The notes below the pieces were generated by a model. The model was not told where the DNA came from, searched no databases, and saw only the letters and a list, made by a program, of their open reading frames with translations. The translations under genes and the position numbers were made by a program. This document shows positions 12,686 through 14,327 of a stretch of DNA of 14,327 bases, piece after piece; the first letter of the stretch is position 1; every line of letters begins with the position of its first letter. Origin of the DNA: Methanosarcinaceae archaeon UBA470 (GTDB taxonomy: Archaea; Halobacteriota; Methanosarcinia; Methanosarcinales; Methanosarcinaceae); NCBI GenBank assembly GCA_002508425.1, contig DAKU01000116.1, positions 1-14,327 of the forward strand. Direction: 5' to 3'.

Positions 12686-13396
12686 ATGTTTCGTATCGTT
12701 TTCGTATTAGATTTATATAATTCGACTGTGGTGCATGCACAAGGTGGTAATAGAAAGAATTACCGTCCTGTACACCTGACAAGCCGCATCTGTACGACCT
12801 CAGAACCTATAAAGCTCCTAGAAGAAGTAAAACCAAAGGAAGTCTACATTGCAGATCTCAATGTCCTGCAGGCAGAAGGCCCTCATAACACCAATTTTGC
12901 GATGATAAAGCAAATCTCTTCACGGTTCACTACAATGCTGGACCCTGGCATCTCATCGCTTAAAGAAGCAATAGAGGCAAGTTCTCTTGCAGATACTATT
13001 ATACTTGGAACCGAAACCTCGTCCTTGCAGACCATTAAAGAAGTTTCTACTCTTCTGCCAGGTAAAGTGAATGTGAGTATTGACAAAAAGCACGGGCAGA
13101 TACTTACATCTGATCCTATCATGCCTCGCAAACCTACTGAAATCGTGCGTGAGCTCAATGCTCTGGATATACAAAATATCATCATTCTTGACATGGACAG
13201 AGTAGGTACATCCAGTGGTGTGGATTCACAATTCTTAAGTAACATTGTTTCCATCTCCCATCACGATGTGCTTCTTGGAGGCGGTGTAAAAGATATCCAG
13301 GATATCAAAAAGCTTGAAAGCATAGGAATGAAAGGGGCCCTTGTGGCAACTGCATTGCACAATAGTTCAATACCGCTTAAAATGGCACAACACTGA
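12686..13396 (+). CDS. HisA-like TIM-barrel protein (COG1411, related to ProFAR isomerase)
   Basis: The 236-residue (beta-alpha)8 protein is an archaeal paralogue of HisA rather than HisA itself. The N-terminal strand FRIVFVLDLYNSTVVHAQGG keeps the first catalytic Asp position (D9). The later strands give NVSIDKKHG (D132), IIILDMDRVGTSSG (D169/D171) and the phosphate-binding loops LLGGGVKD (197-203) and GALVATALHN (218-227). The GDGR-like features and substrate loop of true histidine HisA are changed, and no other his gene is present. Its function is not established; the neighbouring mfnB makes a role in methanofuran or other coenzyme synthesis a reasonable guess. The start follows a TATA-like box by about 26 bases, suggesting a leaderless transcript. 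The small downstream gene follows within 21 bases. Confidence 0.85.
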   Translation: MFRIVFVLDLYNSTVVHAQGGNRKNYRPVHLTSRICTTSEPIKLLEEVKPKEVYIADLNVLQAEGPHNTNFAMIKQISSRFTTMLDPGISSLKEAIEASSLADTIILGTETSSLQTIKEVSTLLPGKVNVSIDKKHGQILTSDPIMPRKPTEIVRELNALDIQNIIILDMDRVGTSSGVDSQFLSNIVSISHHDVLLGGGVKDIQDIKKLESIGMKGALVATALHNSSIPLKMAQH

Positions 13397-13416
13397 CGAG
13401 AATAAAGGTGACACGT

Positions 13417-13680
13417 TTGGAAGAGAATGATTCAAAATCTGATACAAAATCTGATGCTAAATCTGAGATCACAATAGAAGAAGGCTTTGCAGAGATCAAA
13501 ATGGGAGGAGGTTGGTTCCTTACCATAAGCCTTGCTACAAGTGAAAAATATGAAAATGAGTATGTAGAGATCGCAAAAGAGCGGGCTGGCCAGAAAAGGG
13601 GCCGTTTCAACCTAAATCCCAAATATATAAGGGATCTGGGAGAAATGCTCATTAAGTTCGCTGATACTAACAATTTGTAA
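13417..13680 (+). CDS. Small conserved-looking hypothetical protein
   Basis: The frame is open from a GTG at 13408, but I place the start at the TTG at 13417: AGGTGA (13406-13411), a near-ideal archaeal ribosome binding site, ends 5 bases before it and would overlap the GTG. The product is then 87 residues. The first 25 are a hydrophilic, charged, probably disordered segment with a repeated SDxKSD pattern. The rest (about 30-87) looks folded: a beta-rich GFAEIKMGGGWFLTIS, then EYVEIAKERAGQKRGRFNLN and a terminal amphipathic helix. I do not recognise a named domain. It lies 20 bases after the HisA-like stop and is surely cotranscribed with it. Function is unknown. Confidence 0.75.
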   Translation: MEENDSKSDTKSDAKSEITIEEGFAEIKMGGGWFLTISLATSEKYENEYVEIAKERAGQKRGRFNLNPKYIRDLGEMLIKFADTNNL

Positions 13681-13688
13681 CCCTTAAA

Positions 13689-13739
13689 GCCGGGAGCATA
13701 AGAAATAGGTAATAAACTACTGATTTCTTTAATCCCGGC
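13689..13739. terminator. Bidirectional hairpin terminator between convergent genes
   Basis: GCCGGGA (13689-13695) pairs with TCCCGGC (13733-13739), and inside it AAGAAAT (13700-13706) pairs with ATTTCTT (13723-13729). A small internal loop separates the stems. The structure spans the gap between the plus-strand small gene and the minus-strand thymidylate kinase gene and covers the latter's TAA stop (13729-13731). It would fold in both transcripts, so shared 3'-end formation is the natural reading. Confidence 0.6.
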
Positions 13740-14327
13740 CTTCTAATGCATGAGCAATAATCCTGAAAACTTCTTCTTTCACTTCATTTAAAGGCCTGTC
13801 AGAATTGATAATCACAACCCTTCCGGGATCTTCTGCAGCAAGGCGTAGATAATTGCTGCGCACTGTTTTCAGGAATTCTATCTTCTCGAACTTCGATTGC
13901 TCTCCGCGATGCCCGCAGCGTTTTACAGCTATAGCCGGATCAATGTCAAAAAGAACTATAAGGTCCGGATCAATAGTCCAGCCTTTGTGTAGTGTTCGGA
14001 CCCATTCTAGGGGATCTTCGAACAAATCCGAAAGTGTAGAGCCCTGATAGGCACATCTGCTTGCAGAATAACGATCTGATATAACGTTAGACCCACTTTC
14101 AAGGGAAGGACGAACAAGCCTGGAAACATGGTCAGCATGATCTGCCAGAAATAGCATAAGTTCGGCTACATGGTCTGTATCGCTGCGCAGGGCGCGATTT
14201 ACAGCATCTCCAAGCCAGCTTGTGGTAGGCTCCCGGGTAAAGACACACTGTGCAAACCTTTTTTCATCCTGCAGTAACCGGCATATTGTAGACTTGCCAG
14301 AGCCATCGATACCCTCCAAAGTAATTA
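13729..14327 (-). CDS. tmk: Thymidylate kinase, 5' end cut off by the window edge
   Basis: The enzyme phosphorylates dTMP to dTDP with ATP in the cytoplasm. Visible motifs are the P-loop LEGIDGSGKST at the N-terminus, TREPTTSWLGDAV, the DR(Y/F) signature in ISDRYSASRCAYQG (the QG contacts thymine), the LID-type RCGHRGEQSKFE, and LIVLFDIDP. The TTG at 14319 is really the Leu of the conserved ITLEGIDGSGKST: the frame stays open to 14327, with Ile-Thr codons before that Leu, so the true start lies beyond the window and only about 5-8 residues are missing. The stop overlaps a large hairpin shared with the convergent gene. It has no evident link to the glycan genes. Confidence 0.93.
   Translation of the reverse strand, partial: ITLEGIDGSGKSTICRLLQDEKRFAQCVFTREPTTSWLGDAVNRALRSDTDHVAELMLFLADHADHVSRLVRPSLESGSNVISDRYSASRCAYQGSTLSDLFEDPLEWVRTLHKGWTIDPDLIVLFDIDPAIAVKRCGHRGEQSKFEKIEFLKTVRSNYLRLAAEDPGRVVIINSDRPLNEVKEEVFRIIAHALEGRD

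Noticed and set aside
12883..13254. 123-codon minus-strand frame opposite the HisA-like gene
   Set aside because: Antisense shadow of a TIM-barrel gene with clear motifs; low-complexity serine-rich translation.
13377..13673. 98-codon minus-strand frame opposite the small hypothetical gene
   Set aside because: Its translation is Ser/Phe-rich mirror sequence of the plus gene, which has a strong ribosome binding site and follows the HisA-like gene closely.
1..14327. CRISPR array, rRNA, tRNA, insertion sequence or prophage
   Set aside because: No regular spacer-repeat arrays, no RNA gene cores, and no transposase, integrase or terminal inverted repeats could be found in the window.

Overview
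The window looks like the chromosome of a methanogenic archaeon, most likely a member of the Methanosarcinaceae (Methanolobus/Methanococcoides/Methanosarcina type; the genus is inferred, not proven). The anchor is a complete MfnB, the first enzyme of methanofuran furan-ring synthesis, with its active-site lysines in register. AT-rich intergenic DNA, archaeal GGTGA-type ribosome binding sites, TATA-like promoters, an archaeal COG2522-type regulator and a COG1411 HisA-like protein agree with this.

Layout. Positions 1-1088 hold a possible gene tail on the left edge, a frameshifted two-part DUF1648 membrane-protein gene, and a small zinc-ribbon protein. Positions 1234-9770 are a minus-strand glycan block, read right to left: a membrane-anchored double GT2 glycosyltransferase; a fused double deacetylase-like protein; a stand-alone paralogue of its N-terminal half; a SAM methyltransferase; a DUF354 GT-B-like protein; a third deacetylase-like protein; and a GT4 glycosyltransferase. 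Positions 10057-11729 carry a plus-strand helix-turn-helix regulator with a cysteine-rich tail, an orphan AbrB-type protein and a UDP-sugar epimerase. Positions 11940-14327 are housekeeping and coenzyme genes: mfnB, a divergent HisA-like gene with a small downstream gene, and the 3' part of thymidylate kinase (cut by the window edge).

How the genes may work together. The epimerase could supply a nucleotide sugar. The GT2 and GT4 enzymes and the DUF354 protein could build a glycan or glycolipid at the membrane. The methyltransferase and four CE4-like domains in three proteins could trim or decorate it. Start/stop overlaps couple the fused deacetylase, its paralogue and the methyltransferase in translation. 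A 10-bp inverted repeat lies in the spacer between the glycan block and the divergent regulator and is a candidate operator. The product of the locus cannot be told from sequence alone.

The most unusual items are: a protein joining two different CE4 subfamilies beside a paralogue of one half; a tandem GT2 fusion whose first domain has lost the catalytic aspartate; the very tight, probably overlapping mfnB/HisA-like divergent promoters; and several strong hairpins at gene ends.
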